From positions 1 through 37,190 of the forward strand of contig RCSS01000132.1 of assembly GCA_004000155.1 (NCBI GenBank): 37,190 bases of DNA, read 5' to 3'. Numbering within the stretch: the first letter of the stretch is position 1; each line of letters starts with the position of its first letter. The stretch comes from Tubulinosema ratisbonensis (taxonomy: Eukaryota; Microsporidia; Tubulinosematidae). Both the position numbers and the translations under genes were made by a program. The notes under the pieces were generated by a model. The model was not told where the DNA came from. It ran no database searches and was given only the letters and a program-made list of their open reading frames with translations. Below are positions 9,760-19,499 of the stretch, piece by piece.

Positions 9760-12740
9760 CACTTATCACTATTTTTTAGATTTATAAAATAAAATATTAT
9801 ATATTTTTAATATGATAATTGATTGATTTGTTTTCATAAATAAATTCTTTTGAAATTATTCTAAAAATAATAAGTTTATTTGCAAAAAAAAACATTTTAT
9901 TTTGTTTAAATATATAACTTAAACTTAATTTTTTCAATTTTACTTATTGAATAAATGAATTAAAGTTTAACATTAGCTACATTATTTTAAAAGGTACTTT
10001 AATTTAATAAATTCTAAACCTTAGCAGAATAATAGGTTCGCTGTTGTTTGACTCTACAAGGTACTTTTTCAAAGAGAGTATCATTTAGCTAAATTTTTAT
10101 TTTAAGTATAAATTCAAAAAAATATTTTTCACAACAAAGCTAAAAATAAATATTTATCATTTAACTATTAGAACATTTTGTTCAAATAATTTTACTTCCT
10201 TTATTTTTTATATGCTATTATAGCTCTAAAAATTTTTATACCATCGTCATTTTAATAACATATTATATTTTTAAACTTCAACAACAATATACTTATATCC
10301 GATATTAAAATATTTAAAAAATTTACTTTGAATCATATTTAACTAGATTTTCAATTTGTTCTAAAAATTTAAAGATAAATTATATTAATTATGAGTAATT
10401 TAAATAAAGTAATGATTTTATAGTAATCATGTCGGTTAATTTTTATAACACAGAAGTATGAAGCAGTTTTGTGTGTGAAATAAATCTTTTATATTTATAA
10501 ATGCCTGAACCATAAGGCTTTTTCGCCTCGAAAATAATTTAGAGATTATATCAAAAAACCTTTTATCACATGAAATCAAAATTTTATCATCAACAAAAAA
10601 AACACCCGATGTTTTTTACAAAGATTTTGTATATAAGTCTAGAAAAAATGAAGTCAATTGCAACTTTTGAAAATATAAAGTCAAACCTTGTTATAAATAG
10701 ATAAATACAGACATTTTAAATAATATTTATTAGAGAGAATACACAAATACATTGTTAATAAATATGAAGTTTTAACCTTTGAAAACTTTTTTGCATTTTA
10801 CAAGAAGAGAAAAATAACAAATGAAAACACCCCGGATCTGTTAACTAGTATGGCAAGTAAACAAGATAATGCTATGTTACAATTTTAACCTAGATATAAA
10901 TCCATACAGGATGTAATTAATTTAAAAATAAAACTTAAAATCAAGAACCTAGCGCACTGAAAAAATTTTCTAAAACTTTCTCGTAATCTATAACAGGATA
11001 TATTTTTAAAATATGATGGTGTGTTTTCGATTATAGACTATTCTTAGTTTATATACCTATAAAGCAGCTGAAACTTAATTGTGGTCGTGCCTATATTCTC
11101 ATAAGAAACATTTATAAAAGTTGCTGTGATTTTTATCGAATATATAGTGTCTTATGTAATTTATCGTCAAAATACTGCCAAATTTATATTTTTTTTAAGA
11201 AGAAAATATAAACTTTCACTAAAAAAGCCTTTGATCATTTATCTAATTCGAAAAGTTTTTAGATTTAATACATTGTAACTGACTTTAAAATGGCTTCAAC
11301 GGAATTTTTTAAGAAATATTTTGAAAAGGTGTCGATTTACAAATTTATGGTTCACTTCGGATAAGTTATATGTCAAAATGCAATCTTAGGATTGGACTGG
11401 CTTTGGTTACATAATTATTAACTTAATAGATTTTTGAGATATTAATCATCCATAGCCTTTGTACGGACGAAGGTGATTTCAAACTTCCTTTCGTTTGAAA
11501 GAAATTGAATTTCAAAAAATATTAAAATATTGTAGAATTATTTGATCATTTTATATACACTTTTACCGAACAATATGATACAGATGATTTAGTTTGTATA
11601 ATCATCTAGTTTTATCAGAATTTTAGCCTTTTCCGAAAAATATAAAAATTGATATATCAAGAACAATTTACAATTAGAAAGTGTATAACGGCAAAATAAA
11701 CAGATAAATAATGCATTTAACTGAAATGTAATACCTATTCAAATGAATTGGTTCTCAAGAAAAATAAATTAAATTTGTTAATATTGTATGCTAACGGAAG
11801 TATACCTTCTCTGAAAAAACCCTTGTAAAATATTATACATTTAATATCTTTATTGAGCTTTTATATAAACTTTCTCTCAAAATTACTATAGGTAAAAATG
11901 ATTATTTAATTTTTTTTCGGGAATAGTAACATCGAAGGGAACAATGATAAAAAAAAAATTGGGATATTTTGAATAAGAAAGGATATGTATTTATGACGGA
12001 TTTAGTTAAATAAATTGACTTTTTCTATTATTTACTCTTTTTTTTCAATTACTCCCTAACATGAATAATTATTAAATTTATCTTTTATAAAAATATCACA
12101 CAACATAATGAAATTTTTATTATCTAGCAAATATTAAATCGCTAAAATTTTATTAGAGAAAGAATGGTTGGTATAAAATTTATTATATTGATAAGAATAA
12201 GAAAAAAAATTGAAATACAAATGCTTAATAAATTTTTTGATTAGGCATTAAATTAGTAAAATTGCATAGAGAAGCATTAAAGGTGTTAACATTTTTAATT
12301 CATAAATTTCTTAATAAATTAATATATTTGTAATTTTCTCACTTGGTTTAAAAATAATTAATTTAGATATTACAAAGATTTCATTAAAAAATATAATTAT
12401 TATTCTCTTATAAACAAAATTTTTTTATTAAACGAAAAATAGCAATTCAATAAAATAATTCTTATATGTATTGATAATAAACAATATCATCATCATAAAA
12501 AATAATATTCATGATGATACTAAATTCGTTCTTCCGATCGCAAGAATAATTTTACACATTGGTAATTTTTGTAATAAATTATTGTTCTACTTTAAATCTT
12601 TTTTATTTTTTAAAAATAAAGAGATATCAATTTACTTTAAATGTTCTGCTTATAGCAAATATATTTATCTTTTATTTGTTTTAGAAATATTATATTGATT
12701 TTTGTTATTTTAAAATAATAAACTAAACTATTTTATTCAT
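9760..12740. other. Long A+T-rich spacer with decayed retroelement pieces
   Basis: There is no intact gene. Within it, 11280-11540 reads as a heavily mutated Ty3/gypsy protease and linker (separate entry), and 10560-10900 has runs without stops that may be decayed coding sequence. The rest is A+T-rich with frequent stops. A 75-codon open frame at 12471-12698 has the composition of random A+T-rich DNA and is not called. Confidence 0.5.
11280..11540 (+). pseudogene. Very old Ty3/gypsy protease-region relic
   Basis: Read with frameshifts, the stretch gives DFKMASTEFFKKYFEKV near 11281-11331 (compare 'DTGAST.FI...f...L') and AILGLDWLWLHN at about 11372-11410 (compare the retropepsin 'ILG.DWL..HN..I'). 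About 130 bp on, ELFDHFIYTFTEQYD resembles the '.L...Y.d.F.E' linker before reverse transcriptase. Spacing and order are right for gypsy protease. Stops and frameshifts show it is dead. Confidence 0.5.
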
Positions 12741-12748
12741 AAAAATAA

Positions 12749-13435
12749 TTAATCTACAAAACTTTCTAATATTTCAAGTATATTTCTGTGATTACATAAT
12801 TTACTTTCCCATCCTACACATTTACCTTTTTCAATATTTTCATTTTGATCATCAAAAAAATAAACATTGGAATATTTTCTAGATTTAACTAATGAATCAA
12901 GTAATCTAAAAGCACTAATAAATGGTTTACATATTACAGGGTAATTATTTAAATTAGGACCAAACACAAATTCAAAATTTTCTAATATTCCCATCTCTTG
13001 TAAAAGGTTTTCTGTGATATTTAATTGATTGTTAGAAAATATCCATTTATCTCCTTTAATTTCATCTAGTAATATTTTTAATTCATCATTTTTTGGTAAA
13101 GAAAATCCTTTGAAGGTTTTATAAGTTGATTCATTTAATATTTCTTCAACACTGCAACAATCTAATAATCCAATTAAAGTAATCCCATACTCTTTCCTGT
13201 ATTCTTTGCTTAATTTACTTACATCTTTTACCTTTCGGTATTTTTCTATAAGTTCTTCTTTGTTTTTTGAGTGTTTATTCTCTAAGGGGGTACTAAAATC
13301 ATATAAAGTGTCATCTAAGTCAAATATAAACACTTTTTTGTTTTTCGTATTTGTTTTCTTCAACTCTTCTACTTCTTCTTTTGTAAGATAAACTAATTTT
13401 GTGTTTATGATTTTTAGAATGAAAAGTAATAGCAT
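12749..13435 (-). CDS. HAD-family pyrimidine 5'-nucleotidase, Sdt1/Phm8-like
   Basis: Haloacid-dehalogenase-fold phosphatase that removes the 5'-phosphate from nucleoside monophosphates (UMP/CMP in yeast Sdt1). Motif I is FDLDDTLY with nucleophile D39 and acid D41. The cap region contains YRKEYGITLIGLL, matching the 'Y..EYG.tl.GL' of Sdt1/Phm8 and their plant and bacterial relatives. Motif II is the FSN of KWIFSNNQ, motif III the lysine in VICKPFISAF, and motif IV FFDDQNEN. The 228-residue length suits the family. The N-terminus (MLLLFILKIINTKLVYL) is hydrophobic ahead of a charged linker; it could be a weak signal-anchor or an artefact of start choice, but no other ATG lies before motif I. 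A 31-bp-armed hairpin lies about 80 bp upstream. Confidence 0.8.
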   Translation of the reverse strand: MLLLFILKIINTKLVYLTKEEVEELKKTNTKNKKVFIFDLDDTLYDFSTPLENKHSKNKEELIEKYRKVKDVSKLSKEYRKEYGITLIGLLDCCSVEEILNESTYKTFKGFSLPKNDELKILLDEIKGDKWIFSNNQLNITENLLQEMGILENFEFVFGPNLNNYPVICKPFISAFRLLDSLVKSRKYSNVYFFDDQNENIEKGKCVGWESKLCNHRNILEILESFVD

Positions 13436-13517
13436 ATTTTTAATTTAATTTTTCTTTTATATTTTAATTTTCAATAAATGTCATAAATTTAATTAATTCT
13501 TAACTGGCCTTTATATA

Positions 13518-13593
13518 AAATTTATGATTAATTTGTTTAAAAAGGGATTTTTAAAGTATTATATCCTTTTTAAAATAAATTAATCATAAATTT
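13518..13593. repeat. Long hairpin upstream of the Sdt1-like gene
   Basis: Arm 13518-13548 pairs with 13562-13593 with about two mismatches and one indel (AAATTTATGATTAATTT on one side, its complement on the other), with a 13-bp loop. Such arms far exceed chance even in A+T-rich DNA. It may be a folded MITE or a regulatory palindrome. Confidence 0.6.
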
Positions 13594-13599
13594 ACAAAA

Positions 13600-16165
13600 A
13601 ATATGATTTATTAAAATATTTTATAAAAATTAAATTATTTTTGAATTTGAAAAAATATTTTTAATAATTAAATACGTTAGTTTTTTATTTTTTTATTAAA
13701 CAATATCATTTTTTAAGTATTTATATGATTTAGATGATGAACTAAAAAAAGCAGTTGATTTTTTTATAACTAATAATTGTGGTTGTAATTAAGTGAGTAA
13801 CTCTTATGAATTTTTAAGAAAAAAATAGTTTAAATAAACTAATTTATAATTTTTACTAACCAAACATCTTAATGGTTTTTTCTGATAATTTAAACTAATT
13901 AATTTTTTCATGCGTAACATTTTAAAATACATAAATATGTATGTTAATAATACTAATTATTTAAAAATTAGATTTAAATATTGATTTGTTCCAATCATAT
14001 TTTAACAAAAATTTCTTTTATATTTTAATATTATAATTTTATGTATAAAGTATGTATTTGTTGTAAAAATCAGTTTCTCTAAAGTTTCAGAGAAATATAA
14101 AAATCATTTGTTTATTTTAAGTTTCTATTTCTTAAAGTTATCTTTAGGTTTGATTTTCACTTTGTTATTTTAGAATAAATATTCTATCTGTAAGAAACAA
14201 TCATCTTTTTAGCTTTATTTTTTTTAGAAAAAGACATTTTATGTGACCAATAGCAGATTAACCTTGCGACACAAACTATTAATTAAATATTTACTTATTA
14301 AATAATATAATTATTGATTTACCCATCCTTTTATATGATAAAAAAATATAAATTTATGACTATGATTTATTAATTAACGAAGTTAAAGTTCAGTTGGCAT
14401 ATAAAAAAATAAAATTTGACCTTTTCCGCCTATCTTATATTTTTTAGGGTTTGTATGTGAATTTACAAATTAAAAAAACATAAATAAAATTTTCAGCTTT
14501 CATATTCAAATAATTCTTCTTTTATTCATTAACGAAATATGCATGATTCAATCATCATTAGTTTGGCATTCTAATTTTAAAAGCAATTTTTCTAAATTTT
14601 GGTTTTAGTATTTTAAATTCGATAGTGTTATCCAAAATTTATATCTTATATTTAAATTAGTAATCTAAATATCACACTTTTTCATAAAAATTTATTAGAA
14701 GTATTTTATATTTAAACTAACACTTATCATTTCTAAATATTCTAATATGCTGTATTAAATTACAAAACGTTTTATTAAAATTTTGATATCAAATAAATGA
14801 AAATTAACCTCTTAAAAATTATCGATCGGGAGACCTTAATCAATAAGATAACATCATTTTTAGATATACTCATTTATCTTTATTGTCTTATTGATCTATC
14901 TATCACGTGGACTTAAACATTTATAGAGGCACTAAAGACGTGGATGGAACTCATATTTGAGTTTAAAAAAGAATTGTTTTTTATTAATACCCTCTTTTTT
15001 ATTTGCTTGAGCTAATTGCATTTAAAAATATTATAAAATTAAAAAAGTTGATAGGTATTGTAGATATAGAGCCTAATAAAACCTATTAATTGAATTTGTT
15101 TATGGATTTCTGTGGTTTTGAGGCTAAAACTATTAAAAGGTATAATCGTAATAAATATCAAGATTTATAAAAATATTAATAAACGATAACATACTCTAAA
15201 GACACTTTAAACATAATTAAGTTCTTGCGAAAACCCACCAAAAGGGGTTTAAAATTTTTAATCTGTTAAATTAATAACTTTGCATTGTATGGAAATATGA
15301 TAGTCTCTTATGATCTAGAATTTCTTTTGGTTTGATTATTCAAAGCTTTGAACCGTTTAGGCTTTTTAATGAAATTTTACTTTAAATGTAACAAAAGTAA
15401 TCAAGTTATTTTTTATGTTCTAATTTAGGAATTCTTTTTTTCTTATTTCTATAAAATAAACAAAATTTCAAAACACGATTTTTAAACAATTCGGATTTTT
15501 GATATAATATTTTTCACGTTCATTTACAAAAAGGTTGCCTTCAGAGATATTTAAAACGTTGCACTAAAATGTATGAAAGAGTTCATTTAAGTCTGCAATT
15601 CCTAACTAATTGTTGAGGATGTTATCTAAAAGACATCCTATTCTCCTATGTTTTTTGGTTGCTAAATAATATTTTCTCTGCTATTTTTAGTCAGTCTTTT
15701 TCTCGCTTATTGAGTTAAATTAATTATTTATAAATTTGTAAATATTAAAATAAATAATAACTTATATTAGAATACACACTACATTACAGAGCCTTGGTTG
15801 TTGTATCTTCTTATAATTTTTTGTTGCATATTCTTTTTATAACCTACAATAAATATTTTGATGTATGTCTATTCAAATACAGGTAGATCTTACAATTTTG
15901 TGTTGTATTGTTTTTATGCTGAGAATATAGTTTTGAATTTTTTTACAATACTATTTTTTAGTACAAAATGATCAAGACACGTAAATCTGCTGTTATAAAT
16001 CTTAAAATATTATCTTTTTATAAAGGTATTTATGCTTTACAAAAATCTTGCAGCGCTCCACACCTAAACAGGTTATAACATTTATTTATTTGTTTATTAT
16101 TGCACTCATCTGATATATTGAGTTACAAAATATTCTTACTTAATAATATATTAAGATTTTTTGCT
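13600..16165. other. Long A+T-rich spacer
   Basis: No gene is recognised. Small imperfect hairpins occur (AGGATGT...ACATCCT at about 15617-15641; TCAATAAGA...TCTTATTGA at about 14841-14892). Short coding-like runs on both strands could be worn transposon pieces, but none shows motifs I can defend. Confidence 0.5.
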
Positions 16166-16409
16166 AGGTAAATTTTATATTTTTTTGTAGCCTAGGGATG
16201 AGAAGTCCATACGAACATCTTTTCGCTATACTTTCTATATAAAGTATAATATCTGGTTTAAATAAACATAAGTTAAAATATGTTTTTACATATTAGATAT
16301 AGCTCAAGATTCTGCGAGCCTTTCACACGCTAAAAATCACCCCCTACACTCTATTGACTGCTTAAGTCTAGTTTGACTTGCAGGCTCTAGTTACAGAAAG
16401 GTAAGTTTT
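16166..16409 (-). mobile_element. Full-length SINE-like repeat, copy C, with flanking 11-bp direct repeats
   Basis: On the minus strand the element runs from CTGTAACTAGAGCC (16396) to CATCCCTAGGCTACA followed by A7-TAT (16177). It is about 220 bp. It is bracketed by AGGTAAATTTT (16166-16176) and AGGTAAGTTTT (16399-16409), 10 of 11 identical, and the duplication lies outside the A-rich tail. That is the structure of a poly(A) retroposon inserted by target-primed reverse transcription. It has an internal stem AAACATA/TATGTTT and no open frame. An alternative reading as a solo LTR (TGTAAC...GCTACA) is weakened by the tail, the long duplication and the 5'-truncated siblings. Confidence 0.65.
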
Positions 16410-16756
16410 CTAATTCTTTGCTTGAGTACCATAATATTTTTGTAAACATTCTATAAAACTCATAATATTATTTTTTTAAATAATATAATTGAAACTTTCA
16501 GTCTCTAATAATTTTTTTTCAAATATAATAAGAAAGTAAAACGATTTTTTTAGACGAAAAATGACATTAATTTTAATATTAAAAAATTCTTTAAATCACA
16601 ATGTAATTTGTTTCTAATTTACTTTAATTATGTAATTACCTTTAAAAACTATTTTATTCCCTTTTTAAAGAAATATTCTTTTAAGAATAAAACATATTAT
16701 CAATTATAGGAACTCATTTTAAATTTAAGAAATATATTTGTAATAAAATAAATTAT

Positions 16757-17089
16757 TTATTCACAGTCATTTTTCAAATATTCAAAAATAAGATCACTTT
16801 TCATTCTGTTAAACCCATGTCTAATTAGAATAGATCTTAGTTTTCTTTCTCCATACTCAGAATAATATTTTTTATAGTTTCTAAGATCATTAAGAGTCAT
16901 ATGAAGCTTCCTACAAAGAATCTTTGCTTTTTCACTCTGCGATCTGAAAATATCACTTTTCTGTTCATTTTCCTTAGTTAATTTTATCAATTCTATCTTA
17001 TTTTTTATCTTAAATATTAGTCCTTTTTTCCTATCCTCTTTAGCTTCCTCAGTTGTAAGTAATTTAGAAGCTTGTAATTTTTTTCTCAT
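16757..17089 (-). CDS. Small highly charged helical protein, unknown
   Basis: 110 residues, rich in Lys, Glu and Arg, predicted nearly all helical. The first 55 residues (EEAKEDRKKGLIFKIKNKIE and on) could form a coiled coil. The C-terminal half (KLHMTLNDLRNYKKYYSEYG, then KLRSILIRHGFNRMKSDLIFEYL) looks like a small helical domain. I do not recognise it. The start is well supported: CCCTTATG precedes the frame, nearly identical to the CCCTTAAATG of the uL2 gene in this window, suggesting genuine and perhaps strong expression. It lies upstream of no operon partner; the Cdt1-like gene on the same strand begins 1.5 kb away. Confidence 0.55.
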   Translation of the reverse strand: MRKKLQASKLLTTEEAKEDRKKGLIFKIKNKIELIKLTKENEQKSDIFRSQSEKAKILCRKLHMTLNDLRNYKKYYSEYGERKLRSILIRHGFNRMKSDLIFEYLKNDCE

Positions 17090-17099
17090 AAGGGCAAAG

Positions 17100-17677
17100 T
17101 ATTTCTATTTTTGTAAGGTNTTATTTNCTTAGCAAGAATACTTTTTTGGAATGTTTGATCAATTTTCAATTTATTTTTTTTTCTGACTTAATTTTCTTTC
17201 TGATCATTTTCCTTTTTAATAATGTGATTCATTTTAATTAGTGAGGTAATTGAAATAATAATGTTTTCTATTAAATTAATTTAATTTTAAAGGTTTTCTT
17301 TGTTTATTATATTTTCTAACTGTGTTACATAAATATATTTTATTTAATTGTTATGTTTATAAATTAATAGTATAGTGTACTTATCTTTAGCACATTAAGT
17401 TTATAAAAGCAAGTTTTTTTAAATAAATTCTAAAAAATAAATTAAAAAATATTTTTAATTGGCTTATTTTGGTAAAACAATTATTTATTTTTTTAATAAT
17501 AAAATAATGCCTTTTTTATTAAGCCAACAGATTATTTTCATATTTTGTATATTTTATTTTTAAAATAATTTATTTTATTTTCAATAAATAATTTTTTTTT
17601 AAATTTATATTTAAATAATTTTTATTTTATTTCTAATAAATATTATTTTTACATTTTTATTTTATTTAATTCAACAT
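17100..17677. other. A+T-rich spacer with a short imperfect palindrome
   Basis: No gene is visible. TTGGCTTA (17459-17466) is inverted as TAAGCCAA (17520-17527), with further inner pairing (ATTATTT/AAATAAT). The resulting 70-bp unit resembles a miniature inverted-repeat element. Two ambiguous bases lie at about 17120-17127. Confidence 0.4.
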
Positions 17678-18556
17678 TTATCTCACTTTATAAATCAAAT
17701 ACTCAACCTTATTAATAACCTTAACCTCAAACTCATCAGTAAACATCTTACAAATATAATCTATTCTCTCATTTCCATTGTACAACTTACACTGCTCTAT
17801 AACCTTAACCTTCTCAATTGATTTTCTATTCTCAATTAAAAACATTTGTTTTATTTTATTTTTTAGCTCTGTAAAGTCGATTGAATTATTTTTAATAAAA
17901 GTTTCTTTTCTTATTTTCTCTTTAAGTTTGATTCTTTCTAAAATTGTCAAAGATTTTTCATTAAATTTTATTTCTTTTTTTATTTTTTTGGTAGTTGATT
18001 CTTCTCTGAAAAGTGGCTTGGGTTGTAAAACTTGTAATTTTAATAATCTTTTGTCCATTTCTTTGTTATTTCTTTCCTTTAAATCTATCACAAATGAATC
18101 TATTTCTCTATTTTCGTAATTAATTTTTACTTTTTTAAAATCAAATGATTCAGGAAAAACATTGTTTAATATTTCTATATCTTTTTCACTTACCTCTTGG
18201 TTTAAAATATTCTCAATACATTTCTTAGAATTGTGAAAAATTGTGACTATTTCTTTACTTTTATTGAATTTATCAATCGAAATAAGTGCAGTGTATAATT
18301 TAGACAATTTTCTTAAATGGGAAGGTAATTGGAAATTGTGTGTAAAAGAAGAATCATTGACTGTAATTTTAGGTTTTTCTATCATTGAACTGATAAGTTT
18401 GACTCTTTCTTTTTCTGCGATCTTATTTTTACATTCTATCTCTGTGAATTGTATATTCGATATGAGTGTATCTCTGTTTTTGTTTGGTTGTAAATCTTTC
18501 TTTTCTTTATCTTCACTCTTTTTTNTTNTNNGNTTTTCTGAGTTTAAATTCAACAT
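17678..18556 (-). CDS. Cdt1-like DNA replication licensing factor
   Basis: Probable homologue of Cdt1, which loads the MCM2-7 helicase at origins with ORC and Cdc6. The central part (about residues 70-135) reads FQLPSHLRKLSKLYTALISI, then DKFNKSKEIVTIFHNSKKCI, then NVFPESFDFKKVKI. This fits the Cdt1 winged-helix domain: 'LP..y..L...f..lD', a helix, then 'i..v.P.sy.f....'. The C-terminal third begins SLTILERIKLKEKIRKE, matching the 'sLLeRIr.KE' that opens the C-terminal MCM-binding winged helix. The N-terminal 60 residues are charged and probably disordered. At 292 residues it is much shorter than animal or yeast Cdt1 (over 500). CCC lies 8 bases before the ATG. Four consecutive ambiguous codons fall near residue 8-11. 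Confidence 0.65.
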   Translation of the reverse strand: MLNLNSEXXXXKKSEDKEKKDLQPNKNRDTLISNIQFTEIECKNKIAEKERVKLISSMIEKPKITVNDSSFTHNFQLPSHLRKLSKLYTALISIDKFNKSKEIVTIFHNSKKCIENILNQEVSEKDIEILNNVFPESFDFKKVKINYENREIDSFVIDLKERNNKEMDKRLLKLQVLQPKPLFREESTTKKIKKEIKFNEKSLTILERIKLKEKIRKETFIKNNSIDFTELKNKIKQMFLIENRKSIEKVKVIEQCKLYNGNERIDYICKMFTDEFEVKVINKVEYLIYKVR

Positions 18557-18599
18557 CTTCTGGGCTAAATATGGTTTGTTACTAAAATCAATTAAAAAA

Positions 18600-18720
18600 A
18601 GAATTAAATAATTAAAAAAATATATTTTATTTTAAAATTATTTTTTAAATTGATTTTATTTTTAAATTATTTTTTTAATTGATTTTAATTTTAAATTAGT
18701 TTTTAATTGATTTTTAAGGA
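18600..18720. repeat. A+T-rich tandem repeat
   Basis: About three imperfect units of roughly 30 bp, each containing TTTTAAATTA(T/G)TTTTT..AATTGATTTTA. It lies just upstream of the Cdt1-like start and could belong to its upstream region. Confidence 0.45.
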
Positions 18721-19495
18721 TAAAAGCAATTTAAAAACGGGATTTTTAAAAATAAATCTATGAATCAATTTTATAATTTAAAATATAAATTAAAGTTGTA
18801 TGCAAATTATTTTATCAAGTAATATTATTCAAAATAAAGTAAAATTATATTAAATAGAAATTTTAAATGTGGATTTGCTTTAGGACCAATTATATTAATT
18901 GATATAATAAATACCTATAAAAACAGATTTTTTTTGATATATAATTGTAATTGTCGTTGTTATATACTTCTTCATTTAAATTCGGATTCATCATGGGTTA
19001 ATAAATAAAATATTTAAACAATTATTTTTCTAGAAAATATCCTTAAGATATTTCCTACAGTAATATTAAAAATAAATTGTTATTAAAACAACTTTTTAAT
19101 TTAAGTGTATTGTTGCACATAAATATTCAAAAAAAAAGTATGTTTTTATTCTTTAAAATCTTTTACATGCAATTTAGTGATATTTATAAAATTAAATATT
19201 CTCTCGTTCTGAAAAATCAAAAATTAAAATTCTTCTTTTGACACACAATGAAGAAAAATTAAAGAATGTTTTAAATTACGAATGCGTTTAAATTCAAAGT
19301 ATAATTTTTAAAAAAATTATTTTAATTTGGTGTATGGATTTCTCATCTATAAGCAATAAAAAACAGCAAAAGGGAAGGTATTAATTTTTAATTTAATAAA
19401 TAAAATCCATTAAAAACTAATATTATTTTTAAATATTATATAAATTTAATAGTATTTTCGAGGTTTTTGTCAGATTTTTACTTTTTTGTTCATCG
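18720..19495. other. A+T-rich spacer, nothing recognised
   Basis: Frequent stops in all frames; no RNA gene, repeat copy or transposase motif was seen. Confidence 0.4.
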
Positions 19496-19499
19496 TATA

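Noticed and set aside
12471..12698. 75-codon open frame on the plus strand
   Set aside because: Ile/Asn/Tyr/Phe-rich composition expected from random A+T DNA, no domain, no start motif, isolated in a spacer.
14820..15150. Integrase-like run (LIDLSITW) on the plus strand
   Set aside because: Only one short block resembles the integrase core; neighbouring expected blocks are missing and the opposite strand is equally open.
16177..16398. Dispersed repeat as a solo LTR (TGTAAC...GCTACA)
   Set aside because: The TG...CA ends are compatible, but shared A-tails, 5' truncations and an 11-bp duplication outside the tail fit a retroposon better. Not fully excluded.
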